Below, piece by piece: positions 44,363-53,339 of a DNA stretch of 64,000 nt. The notes under the pieces are model-generated. The model did no database searches. It saw nothing but the letters and a program-made list of their open reading frames with translations, and was not told where the DNA came from. The stretch's first letter is position 1. Every line of letters begins with the position of its first letter. A program made the translations under genes and the position numbers. This DNA comes from Brevibacterium sp. (GTDB taxonomy: Bacteria > Actinomycetota > Actinomycetes > Actinomycetales > Brevibacteriaceae): NCBI RefSeq assembly GCF_031179145.1, contig NZ_JAPSIB010000010.1, forward strand, positions 33,585-97,584. The letters run 5' to 3'.

Positions 44363-46027
44363 GTGACTGCAACGCTCGTGGCCCAGGGCCTCGCGGGAGG
44401 GTACGCCCACCGCACACTCTTCGACGGACTCGACCTGACGGTCGCCCCGGGTGATGTGATCGGCGTCGTCGGTGCCAACGGTGCGGGCAAGTCCACGCTC
44501 CTGCGCATCCTCGCCGGGACCGTCGCACCGCTGGCCGGCAGTGTCGCCCTCGCGCCGAGCGATGCGTTCGTCGGCTGGCTGCCGCAGGAGCACACACCGA
44601 TCGACGCCGAAACCGTCGGCGCGTACGTTCAACGCCGCACCGGAGTCGCCGAGGCGACCTCGCGCCTCGACGCGGCATCGGCTGCCTTGGCCAATGCCGC
44701 TGACTCCGCACCCGGAGCCGCTGATCCTGCAGACGAGTACTCCGCGGCCCTCGACCGCTGGCTGGCCTCCGGGGCTGCCGACCTGGACGAACGCCTGCCC
44801 GCGGTCCTCGCAGATCTGGGTCTGTCAACTCTTTCCACCGACTCGCTCATGACCTCGCTCTCCGGCGGTCAGCGGGCGAGGGTCGCGCTTGCCGCTCTGC
44901 TCTGCTCGCGGTTCGACATCGTGCTCCTCGACGAACCCACCAACGACCTCGACCTCGACGGGCTCGCGCGACTCGAAGCGTTCGTGCAGGGTCTGCGCGG
45001 AGGTGTCGTCCTCGTCAGCCATGACCGCGAATTCCTCGCCCGCTCCGTCACACGGGTGCTCGAACTCGACCTCGCGCAGGGGTCGAACCGCGTGTACGGC
45101 GGAGGCTACGAGGCGTACCTCGAGGAGCGGGCGACACTGCGACGGCAGGCCCGTGAGGACTACGAGGAGTTCGCCGCGAAGAAGTCCGACCTCGTCGGGC
45201 GTGCCCGGACGCAGCGCGAATGGTCGAGCAAAGGGGTGCGCAATGCGATGCGCAAGAACCCTGACAACGACAAGATCCGCCGCAAGGCCTCGACCGATTC
45301 GACCGAGAAGCAGGCGCAGAAGGTCCGTCGCATGGAAAGCCGGATCGCCCGGCTCGACGAGGTCGAAGAGCCGCGCAAGGAATGGCATCTGGAGTTCACG
45401 ATCGGCAGGGCACCCCGGTCGAGTGGCGTCGTCGCAATCCTCAACGAGGCGGTGGCGAGACAGGGGGATTTCACGCTCGGCCCAGTGTCGCTGCAGGTCG
45501 ATGCGGGGGAGCGGATCGGGATCACGGGGCCCAACGGGGCAGGGAAGTCGACGCTGCTTCGGCTGCTCCTCGGCGAGCGCGAGCCGGATGCCGGATCGGC
45601 GAGCCTGGGCAGCTCGGTGGCGGTCGGTCAGATCGATCAAGCACGCACCCTCCTGAGCGGGTCGGCGGTGCTGGCGGTCGCCTTCGAAGGACTCGTGCCC
45701 GAATACACTGCCTCCGAGGTGCGCACCCTGCTGGCGAAATTCGGTCTCAGAGCCGATCACGTGCTCCGGCCCCTCGACGCGCTCTCGCCCGGTGAGCGCA
45801 CCCGTGCCGGTCTCGCTCTGCTCCAGGCCCGCGGCGTCAACGTGCTCGTGCTCGATGAACCGACGAACCACCTGGACCTCGAGGCCATCGAGCAGCTCGA
45901 AGAGGCACTCGACGCCTACGAGGGGACGCTCCTGCTCGTCACACACGACCGGCGGATGCTCGAGAACGTGTGCCTCGAGCGCCGTTGGCTTGTCGAGGAT
46001 GGGCAGGTCGTCGACCGCATCGTCTGA
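44363..46027 (+). CDS. ABC-F family ATPase
   Basis: 554 residues with two ABC domains and no membrane segment. First domain: Walker A GANGAGKST, signature LSGGQRAR, Walker B IVLLDEPTNDLDLDGL. Second domain: Walker A GPNGAGKST, signature LSPGERTR, Walker B VLVLDEPTNHLDLEAI. The linker (KNPDNDKIRRKAS and following) is the charged helical ABC-F arm that reaches into the ribosome. Members either protect ribosomes from antibiotics (Vga/Lsa/Msr/OptrA type) or tune translation; this cannot be decided from sequence. Confidence 0.92.
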   Translation: MTATLVAQGLAGGYAHRTLFDGLDLTVAPGDVIGVVGANGAGKSTLLRILAGTVAPLAGSVALAPSDAFVGWLPQEHTPIDAETVGAYVQRRTGVAEATSRLDAASAALANAADSAPGAADPADEYSAALDRWLASGAADLDERLPAVLADLGLSTLSTDSLMTSLSGGQRARVALAALLCSRFDIVLLDEPTNDLDLDGLARLEAFVQGLRGGVVLVSHDREFLARSVTRVLELDLAQGSNRVYGGGYEAYLEERATLRRQAREDYEEFAAKKSDLVGRARTQREWSSKGVRNAMRKNPDNDKIRRKASTDSTEKQAQKVRRMESRIARLDEVEEPRKEWHLEFTIGRAPRSSGVVAILNEAVARQGDFTLGPVSLQVDAGERIGITGPNGAGKSTLLRLLLGEREPDAGSASLGSSVAVGQIDQARTLLSGSAVLAVAFEGLVPEYTASEVRTLLAKFGLRADHVLRPLDALSPGERTRAGLALLQARGVNVLVLDEPTNHLDLEAIEQLEEALDAYEGTLLLVTHDRRMLENVCLERRWLVEDGQVVDRIV

Positions 46028-46338
46028 CGGTGGGTCGGCACGATCTCAGTCCTGCTCCGTCTCAGCGGAAACCGCGGAGGTTCGCGGTCGAGCAAGCCCG
46101 TCGCGAGATGTGAAAACTGCAATGACTTGTGGCTGTCAGAATGATCTCCGCCTGTTCGCGCGAGGGGCTATCGGATTTCTTCCTGCCGATTTCACTTTTC
46201 CTGCAGCCAACGTCCCAGGGTGGCAGAGATTGAGCAGATCTTTCACGCCGGAATCGATGCCTGGAGGCGTGGCATCATCGACCCCCTGGGCAGGTGAGCG
46301 CGGTGACCGCAATGACAATGACCCCACCGCAAATGAGC
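46028..46338. other. Intergenic region without a recognisable gene
   Basis: Lies between the ABC-F stop and the terminator of the downstream minus-strand tRNA. All frames are short and lack start signals or similarity that I recognise. No repeat, promoter or RNA element stands out. Confidence 0.6.
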
Positions 46339-46369
46339 GAAGGGCCCTGGTCATCGACCAGAGCCCTTC
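46339..46369 (-). terminator. Terminator downstream of tRNA-Ala(GGC)
   Basis: Hairpin of GAAGGGC and GCCCTTC plus CTGGTC and GACCAG with one mismatch and a 3-nt loop, starting 7 bp after the tRNA 3' end on the minus strand. The downstream U content is moderate. Confidence 0.7.
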
Positions 46370-46375
46370 TCGCGG

Positions 46376-46448
46376 TGGAGGTAAGGGGATTCGAACCCCT
46401 GACCTTCTCCATGCCATGGAGACGCGCTACCAACTGCGCCATACCCCC
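46376..46448 (-). tRNA. tRNA-Ala, anticodon GGC
   Basis: 73-nt cloverleaf. Acceptor GGGGGTA pairs with TACCTCC, again with G3:U70. The anticodon arm TCTCC-ATGGCAT-GGAGA presents GGC (codon GCC). T arm AGGGG-TTCGAAT-CCCCT; discriminator A; CCA not encoded. Confidence 0.97.
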
Positions 46449-46461
46449 GCTTGCCTGATCA

Positions 46462-46490
46462 ATATTACTCAGAAGCGACGCTCGGACCAA
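46462..46490 (-). promoter_or_regulatory. Promoter of tRNA-Ala(GGC)
   Basis: On the minus strand: -35 TTGGTC (46485-46490), 17-bp spacer, -10 TAATAT (46462-46467), 13 bp before the tRNA 5' end. Confidence 0.7.
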
Positions 46491-46521
46491 ATCGGAATGC
46501 AGTGACGCTCGACACACGGGC

Positions 46522-47703
46522 TCATCCCTCCCGAGCGGCCTCCGCATGATCTCCATCGACGACAGTCACCTCCGGTGACCACCGGTACGGTTGGGTCGAC
46601 AGGAGCGCGCCGAGGCTGCGACGGAGTCGTGAGACCTCCGCCCGTACGGTGGTCACGTGGTCCTCGTCCCCGTAGAGGAACCGGCTCAGATCCTTCGCGG
46701 TCAACCCATGCTGCCCGGCCCGAGTGATCTTCTCGACGATCTGCCGATGTCGACGTGTGAGGGGAACGATGAGAGCACCGTCTGCGGAGTCGACCTGGAC
46801 CGAAGTGGAACCGGGAATCAGCGTCACGGTGATCTGGGTTGCTCCGTCAGGGCGAAGCAGCCATCCGCCCTCGATCCTCTCAGGCAGGCACAGACCCGCT
46901 CCAGGCAGATGGATCGCCCGGTCGGACCTCGGCGCCTCGACCCGATCACGGCCGAGCACGCCGTGGGCAAGAGCGACCCAACCGTCGTCGTCGACGACCA
47001 TCGCCGGTCCCGAGCTGCCGGCGAGCACCGTCGCATAACGGGACCGCAGTCTCATCAGAGTCTCCTGGTGATGAATCTGCAGGCGCGCCTCGGCGAGGCG
47101 AACGGCTGTCGTGACCAGGGCCTGCACCGTCGGCTGCAACGCGAGGGCGGGGCCGCTGATGTCGACGACGCCCAACAGTGAGCCGTCACCGGGATCGTGG
47201 ACGGGTACGGCGCTGCAGAACCAGGGGTGCTGCGAGGTCTCGAAGTGCTCGGCGGAGAACAGCTGAACAGGAGCCTCTTCGGCCAGAGCGGTGCCGATCG
47301 CGTTCGTCCCTACGACGGACTCCCGCCAATGGGCGCCTTCGACGAATCCGAGGCCATCGGCCTTCCTGCGGGCAGTCACGGCACCGTCGCGCCACAGGAT
47401 CACGCCCTCGGCATCGGTGATGACGAGAATGAGATCCGAGGAGTCGGGAAGCTGCAGCAGCGTCTGGATGAGCTCGCCGACGATGAGTCGCAGCTTGCAC
47501 GAGCGTCGCCTCGCCTCGACCTCGGCGGGCCCGGACACCACTCGTGCGTTTCTGCCGTCCGGATCGATGCCGAGATCGATCGCTCTGTTCCAGGACCGAG
47601 CGACTACCGACCGCGGACCAGTCGGCGGAGACTGTCCTGATACCACGGCACCGTGGATGCGTGCGAGGCTCTTCGCCATCGCAGCCAGATCTCTGACGGG
47701 CAT
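46522..47703 (-). CDS. GAF-domain transcriptional regulator without AAA+ domain
   Basis: 393 residues. Residues ~30-220 resemble the N-terminal sensing part of AcoR/DhaR-type activators: SVVARSWNRAIDLGIDPDGR, then a GAF domain with VITDAEGVILWRDG and HWRESVVGTNAIGTALAEEAP. The AAA+ sigma-54 module is missing; the C-terminal ~90 residues form a winged-helix-like segment (RRHRQIVEKITRAGQHGLTA, then VTTVRAEVSRLRRSLGALL). It is divergent from the flavin monooxygenase at 47823 and probably controls it, perhaps with the monooxygenase substrate as ligand. Confidence 0.82.
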   Translation of the reverse strand: MPVRDLAAMAKSLARIHGAVVSGQSPPTGPRSVVARSWNRAIDLGIDPDGRNARVVSGPAEVEARRRSCKLRLIVGELIQTLLQLPDSSDLILVITDAEGVILWRDGAVTARRKADGLGFVEGAHWRESVVGTNAIGTALAEEAPVQLFSAEHFETSQHPWFCSAVPVHDPGDGSLLGVVDISGPALALQPTVQALVTTAVRLAEARLQIHHQETLMRLRSRYATVLAGSSGPAMVVDDDGWVALAHGVLGRDRVEAPRSDRAIHLPGAGLCLPERIEGGWLLRPDGATQITVTLIPGSTSVQVDSADGALIVPLTRRHRQIVEKITRAGQHGLTAKDLSRFLYGDEDHVTTVRAEVSRLRRSLGALLSTQPYRWSPEVTVVDGDHAEAAREG

Positions 47704-47788
47704 GGCAATCAGTATAGGCAGTCAGAAGTGACCTCAGACACAATGCAACCCGATGCAACCCTGTCGCCTCACCTCGCGTGTTCGTAAC

Positions 47789-47801
47789 GTGTGAATCACA
47801 C
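47789..47801. promoter_or_regulatory. Palindromic operator candidate GTGTGA-A-TCACAC
   Basis: A perfect 6-bp inverted repeat with a 1-bp centre, in the 119-bp region between the GAF regulator and the divergent monooxygenase. The 9-bp motif ATGCAACCC also occurs twice just upstream (47743-47751 and 47753-47761). Either could be the regulator's binding site. Confidence 0.45.
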
Positions 47802-47822
47802 AGCTCAACGAAGAGGAGTGAC

Positions 47823-49664
47823 ATGACTGCCACACAGGAACACACCCGGACGGACGTCGACGTCGTGGGCGGGAGCCCCGACGAGGTCGCCAGGGGATGG
47901 CTGGGCGCATTCGAAACCGCTCTGCGCGAACGCGACATCGAGTCAGCCGCCGGGCTGTTCGCAGCGACCAGCTTCTGGCGCGATCTCGTCTCCTTCTCCT
48001 GGAACCTGACCACGGTGGAGAACCGGGAGGGAGTCCGCGACCTGCTCGAGAACACCCTGGAGGGAACCGACCCCGCAGGATTCGAGCTGAGCGAACCGGC
48101 AGAGACGACCGACGGCACCACGACCGCCTGGTTCACCTTCCGCACCGCTCTGGGCACCGGCAAGGGGCTCGTCCGTCTCATCGACGAGAACGGCCCACGT
48201 GCGTGGACATTCCTGACATCGCTGCAGGAACTCACCGGTCACGAAGAGCCCCGCGGCCACCGGCGCCCCGCCGGTGCCGAACACGGCGTCGACCCGAACC
48301 GGAAGACCTGGTCGGAGAAGCGAGCCGAAGAAGAAGCGGCATGGGGTCGCGACGTTCAGCCCTACACCCTCATCATCGGCGGGGGACAGGGAGGAATCGC
48401 CCTCGGCGCCCGGCTGCGGCAGCTCGGCGTGCCGGCACTCGTCATCGACCGGTGGAACAGGCCCGGCGACCAGTGGCGCTCACGGTACAAGTCGCTGTGC
48501 CTGCACGACCCCGTCTGGTACGACCACCTGCCTTATCTGAAGTTCCCCGACAACTGGCCCGTCTTCGCCCCCAAGGACAAGATCGCCGATTGGCTCGAGG
48601 CCTACACGAAGATCATGGAGGTGCCGTATTGGTCGGCGACGACCGCGAGGAGCGCCCAGTTCGACGACGCCACCGGTCAGTGGACGGTCGTGCTGGACCG
48701 GGACGGTGAGGAAGTCACTCTCCACCCGACCCAGTTGGTTCTGGCGACCGGGATGTCGGGCAAGCCGAACGTGCCGAAGTTCCCCGGCCAGGACGTGTAC
48801 CGAGGCGAACAGCAGCACTCCTCCCAACATCCCGGCCCTGATGCGTACGCAGGCAAGAAGGTCGTCGTCATCGGCAGCAACAACTCCGCCTTCGACATCT
48901 GCGGCGCCCTCTACGAGCATGGAGCCGACGTGACGATGGTCCAGCGCTCCAGCACCCACATCGTCAAGAGCGACTCCCTCATGGACATCGGACTCGGCGA
49001 CCTCTACTCGGAGCGCGCCCTGGAGGCGGGGGTGACCACCGAGAAGGCTGATCTGATCTTCGCCTCCCTGCCCTACCGGATCATGCACGAATTCCAGATC
49101 CCGCTGTACGAGAAGATCAAAGAGCGCGACAAGGACTTCTACGACCGACTCGAGGCCGCCGGATTCGACCTGGACTTCGGCGACGACGGCTCCGGCCTCT
49201 TCCTCAAGTACCTCCGCCGAGGCTCGGGTTACTACATCGACGTCGGAGCCGCGGAACTCGTCGCCGACGGCAAGGTGAAGCTCGCCAAGGGACAGGTCGA
49301 CCACCTGACCGAGGATTCGGTAGTGCTGACCGACGGCACCGAGCTGGAGGCGGATCTCATCGTCTATGCCACCGGCTATGGGTCGATGAATGGCTGGGCC
49401 GCGGATCTCATCAGCCAGGAGGTCGCCGACAGAGTCGGCAAGTGTTGGGGACTGGGCTCGGACACCACGAAGGACCCCGGGCCCTGGGAAGGCGAGCAGC
49501 GCAATATGTGGAAGCCGACCCGGCAGGAGAACCTGTGGTTCCACGGCGGGAACCTCCATCAGTCCCGCCACTACTCTCTGTACCTGGCCCTCCAGCTCAA
49601 GGCGCGTTGGGAGGGGCTGGAGACTCCGGTATATGGGATGGCGGAAGTCCATCATCTGAGTTGA
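47823..49664 (+). CDS. Flavin-containing monooxygenase with N-terminal NTF2-like domain
   Basis: 613 residues. Residues ~15-140 look like an NTF2/SnoaL-type fold (SPDEVARGWLGAFETALRER, then SFWRDLVSFSWNLTTVENRE). From ~175 the FMO part has the FAD GxGxxG (LIIGGGQGGIALGARL), the NADP motif VVVIGSNNSAFDICGALYEH, and LIVYATGYGSMNGWAADLIS near the end. It should oxygenate a small hydrophobic or ketone-like substrate with NADPH and O2. Strong ribosome binding site AAGAGGAG. The divergent GAF regulator is its likely activator. Confidence 0.87.
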   Translation: MTATQEHTRTDVDVVGGSPDEVARGWLGAFETALRERDIESAAGLFAATSFWRDLVSFSWNLTTVENREGVRDLLENTLEGTDPAGFELSEPAETTDGTTTAWFTFRTALGTGKGLVRLIDENGPRAWTFLTSLQELTGHEEPRGHRRPAGAEHGVDPNRKTWSEKRAEEEAAWGRDVQPYTLIIGGGQGGIALGARLRQLGVPALVIDRWNRPGDQWRSRYKSLCLHDPVWYDHLPYLKFPDNWPVFAPKDKIADWLEAYTKIMEVPYWSATTARSAQFDDATGQWTVVLDRDGEEVTLHPTQLVLATGMSGKPNVPKFPGQDVYRGEQQHSSQHPGPDAYAGKKVVVIGSNNSAFDICGALYEHGADVTMVQRSSTHIVKSDSLMDIGLGDLYSERALEAGVTTEKADLIFASLPYRIMHEFQIPLYEKIKERDKDFYDRLEAAGFDLDFGDDGSGLFLKYLRRGSGYYIDVGAAELVADGKVKLAKGQVDHLTEDSVVLTDGTELEADLIVYATGYGSMNGWAADLISQEVADRVGKCWGLGSDTTKDPGPWEGEQRNMWKPTRQENLWFHGGNLHQSRHYSLYLALQLKARWEGLETPVYGMAEVHHLS

Positions 49665-49740
49665 CATGAGCCTTGCCGGCGAGGCCGGCTGAGCGTGGCG
49701 GCGAGGTCAGCTGAGCCACCTGGGCCGGCAGACGCGGGCT

Positions 49741-49784
49741 GAGGCCGGTTCCGAACCCAGGAGAACGGGTCCGGAATCGGCCTC
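49741..49784. terminator. Long hairpin between convergent genes
   Basis: An 18-bp stem (GAGGCCGGTTCCG with its partner CGGAATCGGCCTC, plus ACCC/GGGT) containing one G-U pair and one A-C mismatch around an 8-nt loop. It sits between the monooxygenase stop and the stop of the small minus-strand ORF. No U-tract, but the position fits a bidirectional terminator. Confidence 0.6.
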
Positions 49785-49830
49785 CCACCGTGAAGGATCT
49801 GCCGGTGCGATGCTTGCGCTGCCGAGACCT

Positions 49831-50058
49831 CTACAGGATCTGTCGGACCTCGGAGAGGTAGCGATCGACGTCGTGTTCGCGCTGCTCCGCCGTCGCTTCC
49901 GCATGCGCGAGACGGCGGAGGTCAGACAGACGCCTCACGTTCGCGCTGACGGTCATCGGGTCGGCCGTTGCTTCGGGCCGCCTGGCCCACTCGATGAGCT
50001 TCAAGCCGGTGCTCAGGGCGAGGCGGCGGGGGATGGTGAATGGGAATGTCGTGGACAA
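49831..50058 (-). CDS. Small conserved-looking hypothetical protein
   Basis: 75 residues, MSTTFPFTIPRRLALSTGLK at the start, then LIEWARRPEATADPM and a charged helical C-terminal half. No signal peptide or membrane helix. GGAAGAG lies about 12 bases before the ATG. Short proteins with an N-terminal RRLAL...GLxLIEWARR pattern occur in related actinobacteria, but I do not know a function. Moderate confidence that it is real. Confidence 0.55.
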   Translation of the reverse strand: MSTTFPFTIPRRLALSTGLKLIEWARRPEATADPMTVSANVRRLSDLRRLAHAEATAEQREHDVDRYLSEVRQIL

Positions 50059-50732
50059 AGCTCTTCCTTATTGTTTTCGGGCAGGGAAGACCTGCTAATG
50101 CGGGGCGGGGGAAACCCCGGCCGTCGAAATGCTCTAACCGCGAAGCGGCGCAACGGAAATCAGCGCGCAGGGTTGAGCGGTGATGTTCGGAAAGCGAATA
50201 CTGCGAACGTCGTCGTTCTGCGAAATCGCCGAAATCGTCCCGATGCCGAATGCGGACTGAGCAGTCAGCGAGGAGTCGACCACCGGATGTGCAGTCGGTG
50301 ACAACGGTGGGGATGTGCGGCGGGATCTGTGTCAGACGACCGATCGGCGTGCGCCTCGATCGGTGGAGAAAGACTGATGGTGCGGCTGATTGTCAGCCGA
50401 CGAGTCCTCTTCCGCCAATCGAAGGGGCAGCGATCGGGCAACAGTCGATTCTCGGCGTCAGTGTTGACAACATGCCGGGCTCCCTTCGTGATTGCGGATC
50501 GTGGTCGAGCGGCGTCAGCGCTCGGGGACTTCTCAAGTGCAATTCCAGGCTGCGAATCCGTGATTGCGTGAACAATCTAACATGCCCACGGTGTTTTCGG
50601 GAGTTCTGTTCAGAAGAAAGTGAACTCAATTCGTCCGCATTCTCACATTTGGTCCGACCGTGTGTGACTCGAGGGCGTTCGGCTGACCCCGTAGAATTCC
50701 GATCAGAATCGCAGATCGAATGGGAGAAGACA
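50059..50732. other. 674-bp intergenic region
   Basis: No ORF in either direction shows coding character; the frame that is open into the downstream stress-protein gene is rich in Arg, Ser and Cys and lacks a start signal. Visible elements are hairpin GCAGGGAAGACCTGC near 50080, an 11-bp palindrome TGTTGACAACA near 50462, several DNA stretches of lower GC near 50570-50660, and the TAGAAT promoter element. A long 5' leader or a small RNA is possible. Confidence 0.4.
50692..50697 (+). promoter_or_regulatory. -10 hexamer of stress-protein gene
   Basis: TAGAAT, 35 bp before the ATG of the universal stress protein, which has its own GGGAGAAG ribosome binding site. No convincing -35 at the normal distance. 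Confidence 0.4.
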
Positions 50733-51626
50733 ATGTCACAGGCTGCTGCCTCCACCCGTCGCCGACTCATCGTCGGATACATCGCCACCGATCGGGGTCG
50801 CGACGCCATCGCCTTGGCGATCTCGCTGGCGCGGTCGGCCGACGTCGAGCTCATCGTCACGATCGTGCGGCCGGAGACCTCGACGTTCAATGCGGCGAAC
50901 GCGTTCCCTGCCGACGGCAGCGGCATCGTGGGACAGCAGCTCGAGGACTGGCTCGACGAAGCTCTGGCGCTGATTCCGGATGACGTCAGTGCCCGTGGCG
51001 TCATCCACGCCAGTGCCAACGAGTCCAAGGGCCTGATCGAGGTCGCCGAGGCGGAGGAGGCGGATGCGATCGTCATCGGCGCCCGTGCCGCGTCCCTGAT
51101 GCGTCAGGTCCGGATCGGCACCGTCGCGTCCTCGCTGCTGCAGTCCTCTCATGTTCCCGTCGTGCTGGCGCCGGCCGGGAAGTCGGACATCGGTCCGGTC
51201 ACCCGGGTCACGACCCTCTTCGGGGCACGTCCCGGCGCGGCTGCTCTCATCGGCTCGGCGGTGAGGTCGGCATATTCGCTCGGTGTGGATCTGCGACTGC
51301 TGTCTCTGATCGAGAATGACGGCCTCGCCGAGGACGAAGTCGCCGAGGTGACCGAATTCGCCGAGGAGTACGGGGGAGCAGTCCTCGCGAAGCGTGCATC
51401 CGATCTGTTCGAGTCGGGTCGTGCCACCGTGAAGTCCCAGGCCGGTGCCGATATCGAGGAGGCGGCCGAGAGCGTCGATTGGCAGCCGGGAGAACTCGCC
51501 TTCATCGGCTCCTCCCGCCTCGGCCGCGGCGGCAAGGTCTTCATCGGAGCCCGGGCCCGACGGCTGCTGCGGGTGCTGCCGGTTCCCGTCGTGGTCGTGC
51601 CCCGGCGATCGACCGGACAGCTCTGA
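50733..51626 (+). CDS. Universal stress protein with two UspA domains
   Basis: 297 residues. Domain 1 (~10-145) begins RRLIVGYIATDRGRDAIALA and ends ADAIVIGARAASLMRQVRIG, TVASSLLQSSHVPVVLA, close to the nucleotide-binding G-x2-G-x9-G-S/T pattern. Domain 2 (~155-293) ends FIGSSRLGRGGKVFIGARAR followed by LLRVLPVPVVVVP. Such proteins bind ATP or AMP and are induced by stress or stationary phase. The ATG follows GGGAGAAG by four bases. Confidence 0.87.
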   Translation: MSQAAASTRRRLIVGYIATDRGRDAIALAISLARSADVELIVTIVRPETSTFNAANAFPADGSGIVGQQLEDWLDEALALIPDDVSARGVIHASANESKGLIEVAEAEEADAIVIGARAASLMRQVRIGTVASSLLQSSHVPVVLAPAGKSDIGPVTRVTTLFGARPGAAALIGSAVRSAYSLGVDLRLLSLIENDGLAEDEVAEVTEFAEEYGGAVLAKRASDLFESGRATVKSQAGADIEEAAESVDWQPGELAFIGSSRLGRGGKVFIGARARRLLRVLPVPVVVVPRRSTGQL

Positions 51627-51628
51627 GG

Positions 51629-52516
51629 GTGCCGCTGTCACGAGCTCGCCGAGTGGATCTGGAGGTGGCGGGTCATCGCAGTCCGATCTGGGTCCACTCG
51701 CCGGATCCGATCAATGCCGGGGCGCCGGACCCCCGTCCCCTCCTGATGATCCACGGGTTCCGTGGCGACCATCACGGGATGGATCTCATCGCCGCGGCGG
51801 TGCGCGGCCGTGACGTCATCGTGCCGGATCTGCCGGGGTTCGGCGCCAGCGCGGCGCTGGCAGCGGGATTGACCCTGGAGAGCTACTGCGATCACCTCGA
51901 TGCGCTGGCCGCCGAGGTGACCGACCGCTGGCAGGTCCCGCCGATCCTCGCCGGTCATTCCTTCGGCTCGATCCTCGTCGCCCACGCCGTGGCCAGGCGA
52001 CGCGAGGAGGTGCCGGAGCTCATCCTCATCAATCCGATCACCTCCCCGGCGCTCGAGGGGTCGGCGAAGGCGATGACCGCGCTGACACGTCTCTACTACG
52101 CTCTCGGCGCGCGTCTGCCCGAAGCCTGGGGGCATCAGCTGCTGACGAACCCGCTGATCGTGCGGCTGATGAGCGAAGTGATGGCGACGACGCGGGACCG
52201 CGGTCTGCGCCGTTACATCCACGACCAGCACGCCCGCTACTTCTCCACGTTCAGTGATCGCGCGTCCCTGGCACAGGCCTTCGACGTCTCGGTCGGCCAC
52301 ACCGTCACCGAGGTGGCCGGGTCACTGTCGATGCCGACCCTTGTGATCGCCGGCGACAGGGACGCGATCGCACCGATCGCAGCCACCCGCGATTTCGTCG
52401 CCCGGCTGCCCGACCCCGCGTTGGTGGAACTGGCCGGGGTCGGTCACCTGGTGCACTACGAGCGGCCCGAAGAGAGCGCCTCGTCGATCATGGCGTTCTG
52501 CCGTGGCAGGGACTGA
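51629..52516 (+). CDS. Alpha/beta-fold hydrolase
   Basis: 295 residues. PRPLLMIHGFRGDHHGMDLI is the oxyanion region, the nucleophile elbow is LAGHSFGSILVAHA (Ser in G-H-S-F-G), the acid lies in VIAGDRDAIAPI, and the catalytic His is in LAGVGHLVHYERPEE. No lipase, epoxide or dehalogenase signature stands out. The GTG at 51629 is 2 bp after the stress-protein stop; GTG at 51652 is also possible. The two genes form a short operon. Confidence 0.82.
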   Translation: MPLSRARRVDLEVAGHRSPIWVHSPDPINAGAPDPRPLLMIHGFRGDHHGMDLIAAAVRGRDVIVPDLPGFGASAALAAGLTLESYCDHLDALAAEVTDRWQVPPILAGHSFGSILVAHAVARRREEVPELILINPITSPALEGSAKAMTALTRLYYALGARLPEAWGHQLLTNPLIVRLMSEVMATTRDRGLRRYIHDQHARYFSTFSDRASLAQAFDVSVGHTVTEVAGSLSMPTLVIAGDRDAIAPIAATRDFVARLPDPALVELAGVGHLVHYERPEESASSIMAFCRGRD

Positions 52517-52572
52517 GCGAACGCGGCTCGGTCTGCCGCGCGAGGCGCGGCACCGCTGAGCGCAGACAAAGA

Positions 52573-52606
52573 GAAGGGCCGATGCGAATACTCGCATCGG
52601 CCCTTC
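52573..52606. terminator. Bidirectional terminator
   Basis: A perfect 15-bp stem (GAAGGGCCGATGCGA and its complement) with a 4-nt loop. On the minus strand it is followed by TCTCTTTGTC, on the plus strand by TTCTG. It ends both the hydrolase and the convergent small membrane protein gene. Confidence 0.88.
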
Positions 52607-52622
52607 TGCAGTGCAGGGAGGA

Positions 52623-52850
52623 TCAGGGACGGGGGTCCTTGGTCCAGGTGTAGATCATCGGCAGGAGGAACGCGAAGCTGGCGATGAGCAGTCCGGCCCA
52701 GAAGACCCAGAACTCGGTGCCCACGGGAGCGGAGAACGACCATCCGAACAGGTAGAGGCCGACCACGAACAGGGCGAGGGAGACGACGAAGACGATGATG
52801 TCAACCGGCGTCAATGAGGGCTTCGGTCGCTTCGCGACGGGATGGGACAT
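52623..52850 (-). CDS. Small two-helix membrane protein
   Basis: 75 residues with two hydrophobic helices (VDIIVFVVSLALFVVGLYLF and EFWVFWAGLLIASFAFLLPM). GAGGAG precedes the ATG. No family recognised. It lies upstream of a strong terminator and close to a holin-like membrane protein gene in the same direction. Confidence 0.75.
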   Translation of the reverse strand: MSHPVAKRPKPSLTPVDIIVFVVSLALFVVGLYLFGWSFSAPVGTEFWVFWAGLLIASFAFLLPMIYTWTKDPRP

Positions 52851-52925
52851 GTTCTCCTCCGACGATCGAGAGAGTGCAGTTGGACACGTTGGCCACAGTC
52901 TACATGCTGTAGAGAAGATTCCCCG

Positions 52926-53339
52926 TCAGAGGCGTTCAGTGTCCTTCTCCGGCACCAGCCATCCGAGTAGCGCCGAGACGACGGAGACGATCACGGCTGC
53001 GAGGATCGCCGAGAAGAAGAACGAATCGATCGTGAACCGAAACGGTGTGAAGCCGCTCAGCCAGCTGGTCAGCGCCAGCATGACGGCGTTGATGATGATC
53101 GAGAACAGACCCAGGGTGAGGCAGGTGACGGGAGCCGAGATCAGGGACAGGATCGGCTTGATGAACGCGTTCGCCAGACCGAAGATCAGCCCGACCACCA
53201 GGTAGGAGATGATGGTCGCGGGGATGGTCCCGGTCTGCTCCTCGACAAGGCGGTTGCCTTCGATGGCGACCCCGGGCAGGATCCATGAGGCGGCCCAGAT
53301 CGCACAGGCGTTGACGACGACTCGGGAGAGGAAATTCAT
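52926..53339 (-). CDS. Phage-holin-family (DUF, four-helix) membrane protein
   Basis: 137 residues with four hydrophobic helices: VNACAIWAASWILPGVAI, ISYLVVGLIFGLANAFIKPI, LTLGLFSIIINAVMLALTSW, ILAAVIVSVVSALLGWLVP. FGLANAFIKPILSLISAPVT is the conserved family pattern. Despite the name, such genes are chromosomal and of unknown function; there is no phage context here. It reads towards the small membrane protein gene with a 75-bp gap. Confidence 0.82.
   Translation of the reverse strand: MNFLSRVVVNACAIWAASWILPGVAIEGNRLVEEQTGTIPATIISYLVVGLIFGLANAFIKPILSLISAPVTCLTLGLFSIIINAVMLALTSWLSGFTPFRFTIDSFFFSAILAAVIVSVVSALLGWLVPEKDTERL

Noticed and set aside
50250..50732. N-terminal extension of the universal stress protein
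   Set aside because: The frame is open but lacks family similarity and a start signal; ATG at 50733 has a good ribosome binding site.
52926..53339. Prophage remnant suggested by the holin-family name
   Set aside because: No other phage gene nearby; the family is common on actinobacterial chromosomes.
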